Shown: in pieces, positions 16,657 to 24,785 of the stretch
Numbering within the stretch: the stretch's first letter is position 1
How the letters are laid out: the number at the start of each line of letters is the position of its first letter
Assembly: GCF_003462685.1 (NCBI RefSeq)
Contig: NZ_QRVE01000001.1
Span: 1-64,000, forward strand
Length of the DNA stretch: 64,000 bases
Source of the DNA: Collinsella sp. AF23-4AC
Lineage (GTDB): Bacteria; Actinomycetota; Coriobacteriia; Coriobacteriales; Coriobacteriaceae
Direction of reading: 5' to 3'
Notes under the pieces: model-generated
Seen by the model: the letters and a program-made list of their open reading frames with translations, nothing else
What the model was told of the DNA's origin: nothing
The model's database searches: none
Translations under genes and position numbers: made by a program

Positions 16657-16759
16657 CCCGCCCGGGGCTTACCTATATCGTTCCACGCGCAGTTTCGCAG
16701 CGAGCGAAGCGAAGCGAGAATGTTTGAGCATGGAATGATATAGGTAAGCCCCGAGCGGG
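16657..16759. repeat. Long-stem structured repeat, family A, copy 2 (inverted)
   Basis: 29-base arms at 16657-16685 and 16731-16759 pair except for two wobble positions. The 45-base interior is the reverse complement of the copy 1 interior plus nine extra bases made of GCGA-type repeats. The arm portion next to the interior is shared with copy 1 (CCTATAT, then CATTCC or CATCCC), and the outer arms are not. It ends 16 bases from the dut stop codon. Confidence 0.9.
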
Positions 16760-16774
16760 AGGGATACGAGCGCC

Positions 16775-17218
16775 CTAGGCGACGCCGCTGGAGCCGAAGC
16801 CTCCGTTGCCTCGGTCGGTTTCGTCTAGTTCTTCTACTTCTACGAGGTTGACCGTAGGGACTTCTTGGATGACGAGTTGGGCGATGCGGTCGCCTTTGTT
16901 GATTTGGATGTTGTTCGTGGGGTCTAGGTTGATGAGGATGACTTTAAGCTCTCCTCGGTAGTGGGCGTCGATGAGGCCCGGCGTGTTGACTATAGACAGG
17001 CCTTGCTTGATGGCCAGGCCGCTGCGGGGCTGGACGAAGCCGGCGTAGCCGTCGGGCAGGGCGATGGCTAGGCCCGTGGAGACCAGACGACGCTCAAAGG
17101 GCTTCAGAGTACAATCCTCGTTGGAACGCAGGTCAAGGCCGGCATCCGTAGGATGGGCGTATTTGGGAAGCTCGACGGTTGGGTCGAGACGTTTAATGTT
17201 AACGGTAATGTTGGACAT
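16775..17218 (-). CDS. dut: dUTP diphosphatase
   Basis: A 147-residue trimeric dUTPase hydrolysing dUTP to dUMP and diphosphate. The five family motifs can be followed: DAGLDLRS (1), [10 protein letters not shown] (2), [14 protein letters not shown] (3, with the catalytic Asp), [10 protein letters not shown] (4) and the C-terminal GNGGFGSSG (5). Length is normal. It lies 4 bases after nrdR on the same strand, a functional pairing around deoxynucleotide supply. Confidence 0.95.
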   Translation of the reverse strand: MSNITVNIKRLDPTVELPKYAHPTDAGLDLRSNEDCTLKPFERRLVSTGLAIALPDGYAGFVQPRSGLAIKQGLSIVNTPGLIDAHYRGELKVILINLDPTNNIQINKGDRIAQLVIQEVPTVNLVEVEELDETDRGNGGFGSSGVA

Positions 17219-17222
17219 GAAA

Positions 17223-17666
17223 TCACCTTAGCTTGTCGAGCTCTTGCAGAAACTCATCGACGTCTTTGAAATCGCGGTAGACCGAGGCAAAGCGGATGTA
17301 CGCCACCTTGTCGATCTTGGCCAAGCGCTTGAGCACCATGTCACCTAACTCATGGGACGTGACGGCCGTCAACGTGCGAGAGCGCAGCTCGACCTCGATG
17401 TCGTCAATGATCTCATTGAGCTTTTTAGTATCGATATCTCGCTTGATCGTGGCGCGCATCAATCCGACCAGCAGCTTATTGCGATCGAACCGCTGCTTAG
17501 TTCCGTCCGACTTAATGACCTCGATTGGGTCTTCGCATCGCTCGAACGTTGTAAAACGGTAGTTACACGAGCAACATTCGCGACGGCGCTTAATGGTGTT
17601 ATTTGACTCCTGCATGCGGGAATCAACGACGCGGGTATGTGCCTTGCCGCATTTGGGACAGCGCAT
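17223..17666 (-). CDS. nrdR: Transcriptional repressor NrdR
   Basis: A 147-residue repressor of ribonucleotide reductase genes. The N-terminal zinc ribbon has cysteines in MRCPKCG and CCSC (C3, C6, C31, C34 region, with [16 protein letters not shown]). The ATP-cone domain follows (about 49-139; [20 protein letters not shown]), sensing ATP and dATP. GAGGAGGT-type ribosome site before the start. It is placed with dut, downstream of the SOS gene at 17718. Confidence 0.95.
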   Translation of the reverse strand: MRCPKCGKAHTRVVDSRMQESNNTIKRRRECCSCNYRFTTFERCEDPIEVIKSDGTKQRFDRNKLLVGLMRATIKRDIDTKKLNEIIDDIEVELRSRTLTAVTSHELGDMVLKRLAKIDKVAYIRFASVYRDFKDVDEFLQELDKLR

Positions 17667-17717
17667 GGTACCTCCTCTTAAACGATAACAAGGGTACCAT
17701 GCGCAGCGCGATAATGA

Positions 17718-18170
17718 TTACGAACGAGCAGGAACCTTAAGATGCGCACCGGCGGCGAGCGAACCATGCTCCAGATGATTGACGTTACGGATCATGTCGG
17801 AAGTCTCTAGCGTGGAAAGGCCTTCGATAGGATATTCCTCGGCAAGAGACCAAAGAGAATCGCCAGGCTGAACGCGAATGGTCTCGTAGGTAACGTTGGA
17901 AACGGACTCGGCATACGCGGTGTGACGAGCGCTAAAGACCGACGTAGCAAGGACAAAGAAGAGCGTAAGCGAAACGGCAACAGCGACAATCGTCGGAACC
18001 TTCAGGGCAACGCGGGCCGGCGCGACTGCAGCCTGCTGATTGCGAGCAGACTTTACGGTCAAAGGCTGAAAGCCGGAACGGCCACCCTGAACAACAGTAA
18101 AAGCGGGCGCGGCAGGCGTCTCGAGCTTAAGGACGAGGTTTCCCTGGACCATATTCGTTGCGTTCATCAT
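17718..18170 (-). CDS. LysM-domain membrane protein, YneA-like SOS cell-division inhibitor candidate
   Basis: A 150-residue protein. An N-terminal cytoplasmic part of about 50 residues is followed by one membrane segment (about 58-78, VPTIVAVAVSLTLFFVLATSVF) and an external LysM domain (about 95-148, IRVQPGDSLWSLAEEYP and then GAHLKVP). It is divergent from lexA, as yneA is in Bacillus, and has the same TM-plus-LysM layout. Its promoter holds an SOS box inside the -35/-10 spacer. A role in delaying septation after DNA damage is therefore inferred, not shown. Confidence 0.75.
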   Translation of the reverse strand: MMNATNMVQGNLVLKLETPAAPAFTVVQGGRSGFQPLTVKSARNQQAAVAPARVALKVPTIVAVAVSLTLFFVLATSVFSARHTAYAESVSNVTYETIRVQPGDSLWSLAEEYPIEGLSTLETSDMIRNVNHLEHGSLAAGAHLKVPARS

Positions 18171-18238
18171 GTTCTCCTCTCGCGTGTTTTGCTGAGAACA
18201 GTTTTATCAAGCCGCGCGGACAAAAATATCTGGCGCGA

Positions 18239-18250
18239 GAACGAATGTTC
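18239..18250. promoter_or_regulatory. SOS (LexA) box 1, lexA-LysM intergenic region
   Basis: GAACGAATGTTC, a perfect GAAC-N4-GTTC palindrome, of the Gram-positive LexA type (CGAAC-N4-GTTCG). It lies in the 5' leader of the LysM gene. Confidence 0.65.
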
Positions 18251-18253
18251 GGT

Positions 18254-18285
18254 TATTATTATCTTCGAACAGTTGTTCCTGTCAA
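18254..18285 (-). promoter_or_regulatory. Promoter of the LysM gene with SOS box 2 in the spacer
   Basis: Read on the minus strand: -35 TTGACA (18280-18285), a 17-base spacer, and -10 ATAATA (18257-18262). The LexA box CGAACAGTTGTTCC fills 18266-18279, entirely within the spacer. The recA promoter has the same design. Confidence 0.75.
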
Positions 18286-18293
18286 GCAAAATT

Positions 18294-18307
18294 CGAACAT
18301 TTGTTTG
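18294..18307. promoter_or_regulatory. SOS (LexA) box 3, upstream of lexA
   Basis: CGAACATTTGTTTG, one base off the palindromic consensus, 23 bases before the lexA start codon. Its position would let LexA block its own transcription. Confidence 0.6.
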
Positions 18308-18330
18308 ACATGGGTAGAGAGGATGCCCTG

Positions 18331-18975
18331 ATGGCTCGCAAAATTACCAAGCGTCAGCAGCAAATTTACGACTTCATCAAGGAATATCAGCAGGAGAAGG
18401 GTTATCCGCCCAGCGTGCGCGAGATGGCTTCTGCCGTGGGCCTTTCCTCCCCCAGCACCGTGCACGCTCATCTCTCTGCCCTGGAGGCGCGCGGGCTACT
18501 CAAGCGCGATGCCACCAAACCGCGCGCCCTGGAACTCTTTAACGAGGACGGCTCCTCGGTCTCAATTTCTAAATCTGACGAGCCCTCCGCACCTCGCGGA
18601 ACGGTCTCGCTACCGCTCGTTGGTCGCGTCGCAGCTGGGATTCCCATTCTGGCCGAGCAGAATATCGAAGACACGTTTACTATCCCGACCGAAATCGCCA
18701 CCGATCAGGGTTCCTTTATCCTTGAGGTGCATGGGAGCTCAATGATCAATGTCGGCATCTTCAATGGCGATTACATCATCGTCCGTGAACAAAAGAGTGC
18801 CATGAACGGCGAAATTGTCGTGGCCATGATTGATGGTTCAGCGACCGTCAAGACGTTCTACAAGGAGCAGGGGCGCGTGCGCTTGCAGCCCGAGAACGAC
18901 ACTATGGAGCCTATCTATGCGACGAACCCCGTTATTTTGGGTAAAGTTGTCGGTTTAATGCGCCGGTTCTCGTAA
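18331..18975 (+). CDS. lexA: SOS repressor LexA
   Basis: A 214-residue repressor and self-cleaving protease. The winged-helix DNA-binding domain fills residues 1-65 (QQQIYDFIKEYQQEKGYPPS, then SPSTVHAHLSALE). The self-cleavage site is A102-G103 in VGRVAAGIPI. The catalytic dyad is Ser137 (VHGSSMIN, where most LexA proteins have GDSM) and Lys174 (ATVKTFY). RecA filaments would trigger cleavage. Start 18331 was chosen over upstream codons because AGAGGATG precedes it and the protein then opens with the canonical MARKITKRQQ. Three LexA boxes lie upstream. The gene's stop overlaps the next start (TAATG). Confidence 0.95.
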   Translation: MARKITKRQQQIYDFIKEYQQEKGYPPSVREMASAVGLSSPSTVHAHLSALEARGLLKRDATKPRALELFNEDGSSVSISKSDEPSAPRGTVSLPLVGRVAAGIPILAEQNIEDTFTIPTEIATDQGSFILEVHGSSMINVGIFNGDYIIVREQKSAMNGEIVVAMIDGSATVKTFYKEQGRVRLQPENDTMEPIYATNPVILGKVVGLMRRFS

Positions 18976-19679
18976 TGCAAAAACGCATCACCATCTTTGA
19001 TACCGTCCGCGGGTTTACGATGATTTCTATGGCAGGTTTTCACGCTTGCTACGATCTCGCCTACCTGTACGGCTGGGATATGCCCTGGTTTACCCAGTCA
19101 GTCTTTCAAGACATCTGGCGCGCCAGCATCAGCTGGGTATTTTTGTTTATCGCGGGTTGGATGTGTACCCTTTCGCGCAACAATATCAAACGTGCCGCCA
19201 AATACGCCTTAGCAGCACTCGTCGTCTGGGTGGCAACAACACTTGTCTCAGTCGACGATTCGGTTAATTTTGGCATCATCTACTGCATGGCCGCATGTAC
19301 TGGCATCGTGGCGTTGACCGATCCCGTCCTTAAGAAGATATCGGCGAGATGGGGCATGCCCCTATGCCTTGTGTTGTTCGCCCTCACCTGGAGCATCCCC
19401 AAAACGACCTACCCTGTCCCCTACCTGGCGTGGCTGGGATTTCCGAGCCCTGGGTTTGTCTCGGGTGATTACTACCCCATCATCCCGTTTATCTTTATGT
19501 ATCTTGCAGGATACTTCGCCGCACACATAGCGCAGGGAATCGATAAGACCGTCCCTAGCTGGGCCTACGCCAACCCCCTGCCGGCGCTCGCCAGCCTTGG
19601 ACGTCACGCACTCCCCTTTTATCTGCTGCATCAGCCCATCATTCTGGGCATTTTGGAGCTCGTCTACTCGGTGCGATAA
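18975..19679 (+). CDS. DUF1624 / heparan-alpha-glucosaminide acetyltransferase-like membrane protein
   Basis: A 234-residue polytopic membrane protein. The opening RITIFDTVRGFTMISMAGFH matches the DUF1624 family pattern (R-x-D-x-RG), related to acyltransferases that acetylate extracytoplasmic sugars. About seven membrane helices follow, ending with the characteristic LGRHALPFYLLHQPII, whose His may be functional. Translationally coupled to lexA by a TAATG overlap, so it may be induced together with it. Its 3' end overlaps the convergent hflX gene by 16 bases. Confidence 0.75.
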   Translation: MQKRITIFDTVRGFTMISMAGFHACYDLAYLYGWDMPWFTQSVFQDIWRASISWVFLFIAGWMCTLSRNNIKRAAKYALAALVVWVATTLVSVDDSVNFGIIYCMAACTGIVALTDPVLKKISARWGMPLCLVLFALTWSIPKTTYPVPYLAWLGFPSPGFVSGDYYPIIPFIFMYLAGYFAAHIAQGIDKTVPSWAYANPLPALASLGRHALPFYLLHQPIILGILELVYSVR

Positions 19680-20953
19680 CGCTCGAGCCGCGGTGCAATA
19701 CGAGCCGGCAACTTCGCCACAATGCGAACACCGTCCTCGAGATATTCCTCATGCAGAAGGGTTCCCTGCTCATGCACCAGCGTGATGAGAGCGCCCTCGC
19801 GATACGGAATGTCAGCGGAGAGCAACACATCGGTGGCAGCTGCCTCACGAGCAATGCGATCGACGAGATCGTCGAGCCCCTCGCCCGTTTGGGCCGAGAA
19901 CAGAACGGCTTCCGGATAGCGACGACGGAAACTCAATCGATCAACGCTATCGAGAAGATCGATTTTATTGAATACGGTCAGCGTTAAACGCTCTCCGGCG
20001 CCGATCTCATCGAGCACGCGGTCGACAGCCTCCAGCTGCCGCTCATAGTCCTCGTCAGACGCATCTACGACTTTGAGAATTAGATCGGCACCCAACACCT
20101 CGGACAGCGTCGATTTAAAGGCATCGACCAGACCATGCGGCAGCTTTTGAATAAAGCCGACGGTATCAGTAATCGTCATGCCGCGACCGCCGGGCAGGCG
20201 ATACGAACGCGTCGTCGGGTCGAGCGTAGCAAACAGCTTGTCCTGAGAAAGTACCGTAGAGCCGGTCAGACGATTGAGCAACGTCGATTTACCGGCATTG
20301 GTATAACCGGCTAACGCGACGCGAAACGCCGGTGACTCAATGCGGCTCTTGGATTGAACATCGCGACGCTGTTCAACCTGCTTGAGCTCACGACAAAGCG
20401 CAGCGATCTTATTACGAATGAGGCGACGGTCGACCTCGAGCTGACTTTCGCCCTGACCAAAGCGTGAGCCGATGCCGCCGCGCGTCTGTTCCTTGGCGAG
20501 ATGACTCCACATGCCACGCAGACGAGGCAACAGATATTGAAGCTGTGCCAGCTGTACCTGTAGGCGTCCCTCACGCGTCTGAGCATGAAGGCCAAAGATA
20601 TCCAAGATCAGTGCAGTACGATCGATAATCTTTACCGGCTCGCCCACGGCTTTCTCCAAATAGGATAGCTGCGAGGGCGTCAGGTCGTCATCAAAAATAA
20701 CGACATCGGCATCCATGCGATGTACCAGGCCGCACAGCTCTTCAACCTTACCGGAACCGATAAACGATTTAGGATACGGCTTTACCAAACGCTGCGATAA
20801 GCGTGCCACGCACTGGGCACCAGCCGTGTGGGCAAGACGCTCCAGCTCATCAAGCGAGCGATCGAGCGGCCATGCATTGTCGCGCCATTCAACACCAACC
20901 AAAATGGCACGCTCGGGCTCGGGTGCCGTGGGAACAAGAGGAAAACGGGCCAT
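19664..20953 (-). CDS. hflX: GTPase HflX
   Basis: A 429-residue ribosome-associated GTPase that rescues or splits stalled ribosomes. The N-terminal HflX domain is seen (GSGKVEELCGLVHRMDADVVIFDDDLTPSQ), then the glycine-rich linker helix (REGRLQVQLAQLQYLLPRLRG). The G domain carries G1 GYTNAGKST, G3 DTVGFIQKLPH and G4 NKID. Start overlaps the miaA stop by one base. It is the last gene of the rny-to-hflX run; the lexA-coupled gene converges on it. Confidence 0.95.
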   Translation of the reverse strand: MARFPLVPTAPEPERAILVGVEWRDNAWPLDRSLDELERLAHTAGAQCVARLSQRLVKPYPKSFIGSGKVEELCGLVHRMDADVVIFDDDLTPSQLSYLEKAVGEPVKIIDRTALILDIFGLHAQTREGRLQVQLAQLQYLLPRLRGMWSHLAKEQTRGGIGSRFGQGESQLEVDRRLIRNKIAALCRELKQVEQRRDVQSKSRIESPAFRVALAGYTNAGKSTLLNRLTGSTVLSQDKLFATLDPTTRSYRLPGGRGMTITDTVGFIQKLPHGLVDAFKSTLSEVLGADLILKVVDASDEDYERQLEAVDRVLDEIGAGERLTLTVFNKIDLLDSVDRLSFRRRYPEAVLFSAQTGEGLDDLVDRIAREAAATDVLLSADIPYREGALITLVHEQGTLLHEEYLEDGVRIVAKLPARIAPRLERYRTE

Positions 20954-21891
20954 TAGGCAACCTCAATACGATGCAAGATATCCTCAACGACCTCATCGAT
21001 TGTAAATTTATCCATATCAAACCACACGATACGATCATCGTGCTTAAACCACGAAAGCTGACGCTTGGCATAACGACGCGAACGCATCTTAATGAGTTCG
21101 CGAGCCTCATCCATGCTCATCACGCCATTAAAAGCATCGATGATCTCTTTATAGCCAATTGCCTGCATCGACGTCAGGGCATCTCCCAGCCCCTGGCCCA
21201 TAAGACTGCGGACTTCATCGACAAGACCCTGCTCAAACATCAGATCGACGCGCAGATTAATGCGCTCGTAGAGCACCTCGCGATTACGCGTCAGACCAAA
21301 CCATAGGGCGTGATAATGCTCGCGCGGAACACTAAACTGACTTTTTTGCTTTGCATAGGAGATACCATCATCATGCATCTCGAGCGCACGAATCACACGG
21401 CGCACGTTATGGGGATGAATAACAGCAGCCGATTCTGGATCGCGCTCGGCAAGCAGAGCATGCAGCTCTTCCTCGCCAATACGCTCGGCAAGCTCCTGAT
21501 AGCCCGCACGGCGATCGTCCTCAAGTTCTCCCGAGGGAAAGTCCATCTCATCGAGGGCGGCCTTGAGATACAGGCCTGTACCCCCGCAAAACACCGGAAG
21601 ACGTCCTGACCCGAGCAGACGATCAACATGCGCGCGAGCGTCGACCTGGTAAAGCGCCGCAGAGTACGCCACACCCGGCTCTACAATGTCGACGAGACGC
21701 AGCGGCGCCGTACACTCATTGGGCGCCATCTTTGCGGTACCGATGTCCATGCCGCGATAGATTTGCATCGCATCGCACGACAGCACTTCGGACGAAAGAC
21801 GAGCTGCCAAACGGTCGGCAACATCACTCTTACCAACCGCCGTCGGACCGACGATCGCAACGGCGGAAAGACCTGCCCCGGGAGAAATCAT
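20953..21891 (-). CDS. miaA: tRNA dimethylallyltransferase
   Basis: A 312-residue enzyme that adds a dimethylallyl group to A37 of tRNAs reading UNN codons. The P-loop is GPTAVGKSD (about 14-22), followed by CDAMQIYRGMDIGTAK, the substrate region FCGGTGLYLKA and PHNVRRVIRALE. Length is usual. It overlaps miaB and hflX by single bases, so the three are translationally coupled. Its product is the substrate of MiaB, encoded just upstream. Confidence 0.95.
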   Translation of the reverse strand: MISPGAGLSAVAIVGPTAVGKSDVADRLAARLSSEVLSCDAMQIYRGMDIGTAKMAPNECTAPLRLVDIVEPGVAYSAALYQVDARAHVDRLLGSGRLPVFCGGTGLYLKAALDEMDFPSGELEDDRRAGYQELAERIGEEELHALLAERDPESAAVIHPHNVRRVIRALEMHDDGISYAKQKSQFSVPREHYHALWFGLTRNREVLYERINLRVDLMFEQGLVDEVRSLMGQGLGDALTSMQAIGYKEIIDAFNGVMSMDEARELIKMRSRRYAKRQLSWFKHDDRIVWFDMDKFTIDEVVEDILHRIEVA

Positions 21892-23261
21892 TAGCGCGGC
21901 TCACCCACAACGGAGCCTGACAAATACCACGTCTTAGCAACGTCGACGTTAACATCAACGATCTTACCGACAAGCTGGTCGATGCTGTAACCCTCGGGGA
22001 TGGGTGCATGCACGGTCTGATTCTTGGGACTCTTACCCAGCAGCACCGCATCGTTCTTTTTACTCGTTCCCTCAATGAGCGCCGGCACCACAGTATGAAG
22101 CTCGCCCTGGTTATACTCGTGTGCCGTGGTCTCGATAACCTTAACCAGGCGGTTGAAACGCTCGAGAATAACCTCATGCGGCGTAGGATCGTCAATCTCT
22201 GCGGCCGGGGTACCAGCGCGCTTGGAATAGATGAAGGTATAGGCCTGAGCATAGCGGACCGTCTCGGCAAGTGAGAGCGTCTGCTCAAAGTCTTCTTCAG
22301 TCTCGCCCGGGAAGCCCACGATAATGTCGGTCGAGAGCGCGATATCGGGCATGCGGTTGCGAATGCGATCGACAAGGCCCAGATAGTCCTCGCGTGTATA
22401 ACGGCGATTCATCTCTTTGAGGATCCGCGTCGAACCGGACTGGACGGCCAAGTGCAGCTGCGGCATAACGGCAGGCGTCTCGGCCATGGCGTCGATGGTC
22501 TCGGGAAGCAGATCCTTGGGATGCGAAGACGTAAAGAAGATACGCTCCACACCCGTATCGCCCACGGCACGCAGCAGATCGGCAAAACGCGGCTTACCAA
22601 ACAGATCGCGACCATATGAGTTAACGTTTTGGCCCAGCAGCGTAATCTCACGCACGCCCTGGCGTACCAAACCGGTCACCTCGTCGACAATCTCCTCGAA
22701 GGGACGGCTCTTTTCGCGACCGCGCACGTACGGTACGATGCAGTAGGTGCAGAAATTATTGCAGCCGGTCATGATGGGCACCCAGGCGTGATACTGGGTC
22801 TCGCGATGCCACGGCATGCTCATGGCATCCATATCCTCATGCTCATTGGTGCGGATATAACGCTTGCCGTCAAGGAACGCCTCGGCAATGAGCTCGGCCA
22901 CATGCGCGATGGAATGCGTGCCAAAGATGACATTGACGTTATCGACGTTGGTGAGCAGGCCCTCGCCATCGCGCTGCGCGATGCAACCGCCAACAGCAAC
23001 CACGCGCTTGCCCGAAGGCGAAGGCGGCAGGCTTTTGCAGGAATTGCACTGACCGTACAGGCGAGTATCGGCGGCCTCGCGCACGCAGCATGTCATGAAG
23101 ACAACAATATCGGCATGCTCGGGATCGAGCGCCATAAGGCAACCATACGAATCGAGCAGACCGCTCACGCGCTCAGAGTCGTGCTGATTCATCTGGCAGC
23201 CAAAGGTGCGGATAAAGTAGGTTTTACCGGCAAGAATATCGCGTACGGAACGCTGGTCCAT
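21891..23261 (-). CDS. miaB: tRNA-2-methylthio-N6-dimethylallyladenosine synthase
   Basis: A 456-residue radical-SAM methylthiotransferase that adds the 2-methylthio group to i6A37. N-terminal MTTase domain: FGCQMNQHDSERV, the second Cys in VVFMTCCVREAA and the third in VAVGGCIAQRDG. The radical-SAM cluster is CNNFCTYCIVPYVRGREKSR (Cys-x3-Cys-x2-Cys), and a C-terminal TRAM domain follows. It is one of three methylthiotransferases in the window, with rimO and mtaB. Confidence 0.95.
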   Translation of the reverse strand: MDQRSVRDILAGKTYFIRTFGCQMNQHDSERVSGLLDSYGCLMALDPEHADIVVFMTCCVREAADTRLYGQCNSCKSLPPSPSGKRVVAVGGCIAQRDGEGLLTNVDNVNVIFGTHSIAHVAELIAEAFLDGKRYIRTNEHEDMDAMSMPWHRETQYHAWVPIMTGCNNFCTYCIVPYVRGREKSRPFEEIVDEVTGLVRQGVREITLLGQNVNSYGRDLFGKPRFADLLRAVGDTGVERIFFTSSHPKDLLPETIDAMAETPAVMPQLHLAVQSGSTRILKEMNRRYTREDYLGLVDRIRNRMPDIALSTDIIVGFPGETEEDFEQTLSLAETVRYAQAYTFIYSKRAGTPAAEIDDPTPHEVILERFNRLVKVIETTAHEYNQGELHTVVPALIEGTSKKNDAVLLGKSPKNQTVHAPIPEGYSIDQLVGKIVDVNVDVAKTWYLSGSVVGEPR

Positions 23262-23306
23262 GTGAATAAGTCCTAACGATGGGGAGCAAAACGAGGCAAT
23301 CAGAAG

Positions 23307-23624
23307 CTATGCCACAGGCTTAACATCATCCATGACGACGTTATCCATAGCAGCTCGATTGATCTGGTGAACGTAGATAGAAAGGCGGATGGCCGTGCGC
23401 GACTCCCCGTTAATGAGGATGTCGGAGAACACGGGCGCGCAGGAAATATCAAAACCGGTTGGGATCAAAAAACCGCGCGCGATAGCCACGGCCTTAATGG
23501 CCTGGTTGACCGCACCGGCGCCGACACACTGAATGTTGACGGGTACACCATCCTTGACCATGCCGGCGATGGCGCCGGCAACGGACGCGGGCGATGATTT
23601 GCTTGATACCTTCAGGCAATCCAT
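23307..23624 (-). CDS. spoVS: Stage V sporulation protein S homologue (Alba-like)
   Basis: A 105-residue protein of the SpoVS family: LKVSSKSSPASVAGAIAGMV, then the QCVGAGAVNQAIKAVAIARG segment. The core has the usual length of about 86 residues plus a short C-terminal tail. SpoVS proteins have an Alba-like fold and are thought to bind nucleic acid; many occur in non-sporulating bacteria, often near rny. The ATG at 23624 has AGGAG eight bases before it. The residues upstream in the same frame are not typical of the family. Confidence 0.9.
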   Translation of the reverse strand: MDCLKVSSKSSPASVAGAIAGMVKDGVPVNIQCVGAGAVNQAIKAVAIARGFLIPTGFDISCAPVFSDILINGESRTAIRLSIYVHQINRAAMDNVVMDDVKPVA

Positions 23625-23698
23625 GAAGAAACTCCTGCGTTTAAAAGTACGTTTTAACTGCAATAACTGTATCGTACCGAGTGGACTCGGTAAAGGCA

Positions 23699-24784
23699 CT
23701 ATTCCTCTTTGGCAAGATCAAAGGTCACGGTGATTCGATCACGCGAAACGCGAATCTTTGGGTCGCCGCAAAGGTTGAGATAGTACCGGGCGGCAAGGTC
23801 ATTAAAGTCGCGCTCCACAGCACGCGAAAACTGTGCCATATCATCCTTGGCAATACGTAGCCCGCGACGATCCTTTGCGAGATCGACAGGAGCCGGCGCA
23901 TGCGAGGACGAATCACGCTCGCGCAGCAGACGCGCGGTCACACCGCGAACGGGCTTAATCTGCCCTGCCAAAATGCGATGAGCCGTGCGCTCGGACATCT
24001 CAAGACCCAAACCAGCACAGATACGGATAAAGTCCTCGGCATCAGAAGCAAGGCCTAAACGATCGACAACCGGAAGCTCGCTCTCGTCGTCAATGAACAG
24101 GAGACGAGACGTATCGAGCCGGCTTGACGCCTGAGCATAAAGGGTCGCGGCAATCTCAGACGGAGAACCAAGGTAGACATCGCAACCACGCAACTCCTCG
24201 AGCGCAAACTCACAAGCAGCGCGAATAATATTATGCGGACCGCGAGCACAGACATAACGTCCGTCCTCATCCTTGACGGCCTGGGGCCAGCTGGACTGAT
24301 CGGCACGCTCACTGAGGCGGTCGGCCGCGACGCTCACCTTAAAGGCTGAACCAAGATCGACACCGGACGTGACCACACGGGCCTCATCGGTGTTCTGCTT
24401 GATCGAAAACAATGCCATGCCACGACCGTGAACGCCCCAACGGTCCATCTTCATGCTCTCGAGCTTGGAGGTAACGCGAGCATCGAAGATTTGCTCTTGC
24501 ATATCCTGCGGAACACCCGAGCCGTTATCCAGAAAGACAAGCGTGCGGACGCCATCTTCCTTGGTCGTAGCGAGAAAGACCTTGTCGGCGCCGGCATCGC
24601 GAGCATTACGGAGCATTTCGATGACGATATCCTCGACATGCTGAATGTCGTGCTTTGCCTGGCGCCGCTCGGCCTCCGAAACGCGGAGGCGGACATACCC
24701 CTCGCCAAGGTTCTCCTCGACGCGAAGGTTGCCCTCCCCCGACATCGACGCGATAAATGAGATGAGCTCGTTCGCGTCGCTCAT
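23699..24784 (-). CDS. GHKL-type (Hsp90/MutL-like) ATP-binding protein of unknown function
   Basis: A 361-residue protein. An N-terminal GHKL ATPase domain spans roughly residues 30-200: N-box VIEMLRNARDAGAD, G1-like FLDNGSGVPQDM, and G2-like WGVHGRGMALFSIKQ. This order and the GxHGxGxA lid motif resemble MutL, Hsp90 and gyrase B more than histidine kinases. There is no HisKA box. The C-terminal 150 residues are unrecognised and mixed alpha-beta. It lies between rny and spoVS, one base after the rny stop, so it belongs to the RNA-decay and tRNA-modification operon. Function unknown. Confidence 0.6.
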   Translation of the reverse strand: MSDANELISFIASMSGEGNLRVEENLGEGYVRLRVSEAERRQAKHDIQHVEDIVIEMLRNARDAGADKVFLATTKEDGVRTLVFLDNGSGVPQDMQEQIFDARVTSKLESMKMDRWGVHGRGMALFSIKQNTDEARVVTSGVDLGSAFKVSVAADRLSERADQSSWPQAVKDEDGRYVCARGPHNIIRAACEFALEELRGCDVYLGSPSEIAATLYAQASSRLDTSRLLFIDDESELPVVDRLGLASDAEDFIRICAGLGLEMSERTAHRILAGQIKPVRGVTARLLRERDSSSHAPAPVDLAKDRRGLRIAKDDMAQFSRAVERDFNDLAARYYLNLCGDPKIRVSRDRITVTFDLAKEE

Positions 24785-24785
24785 G

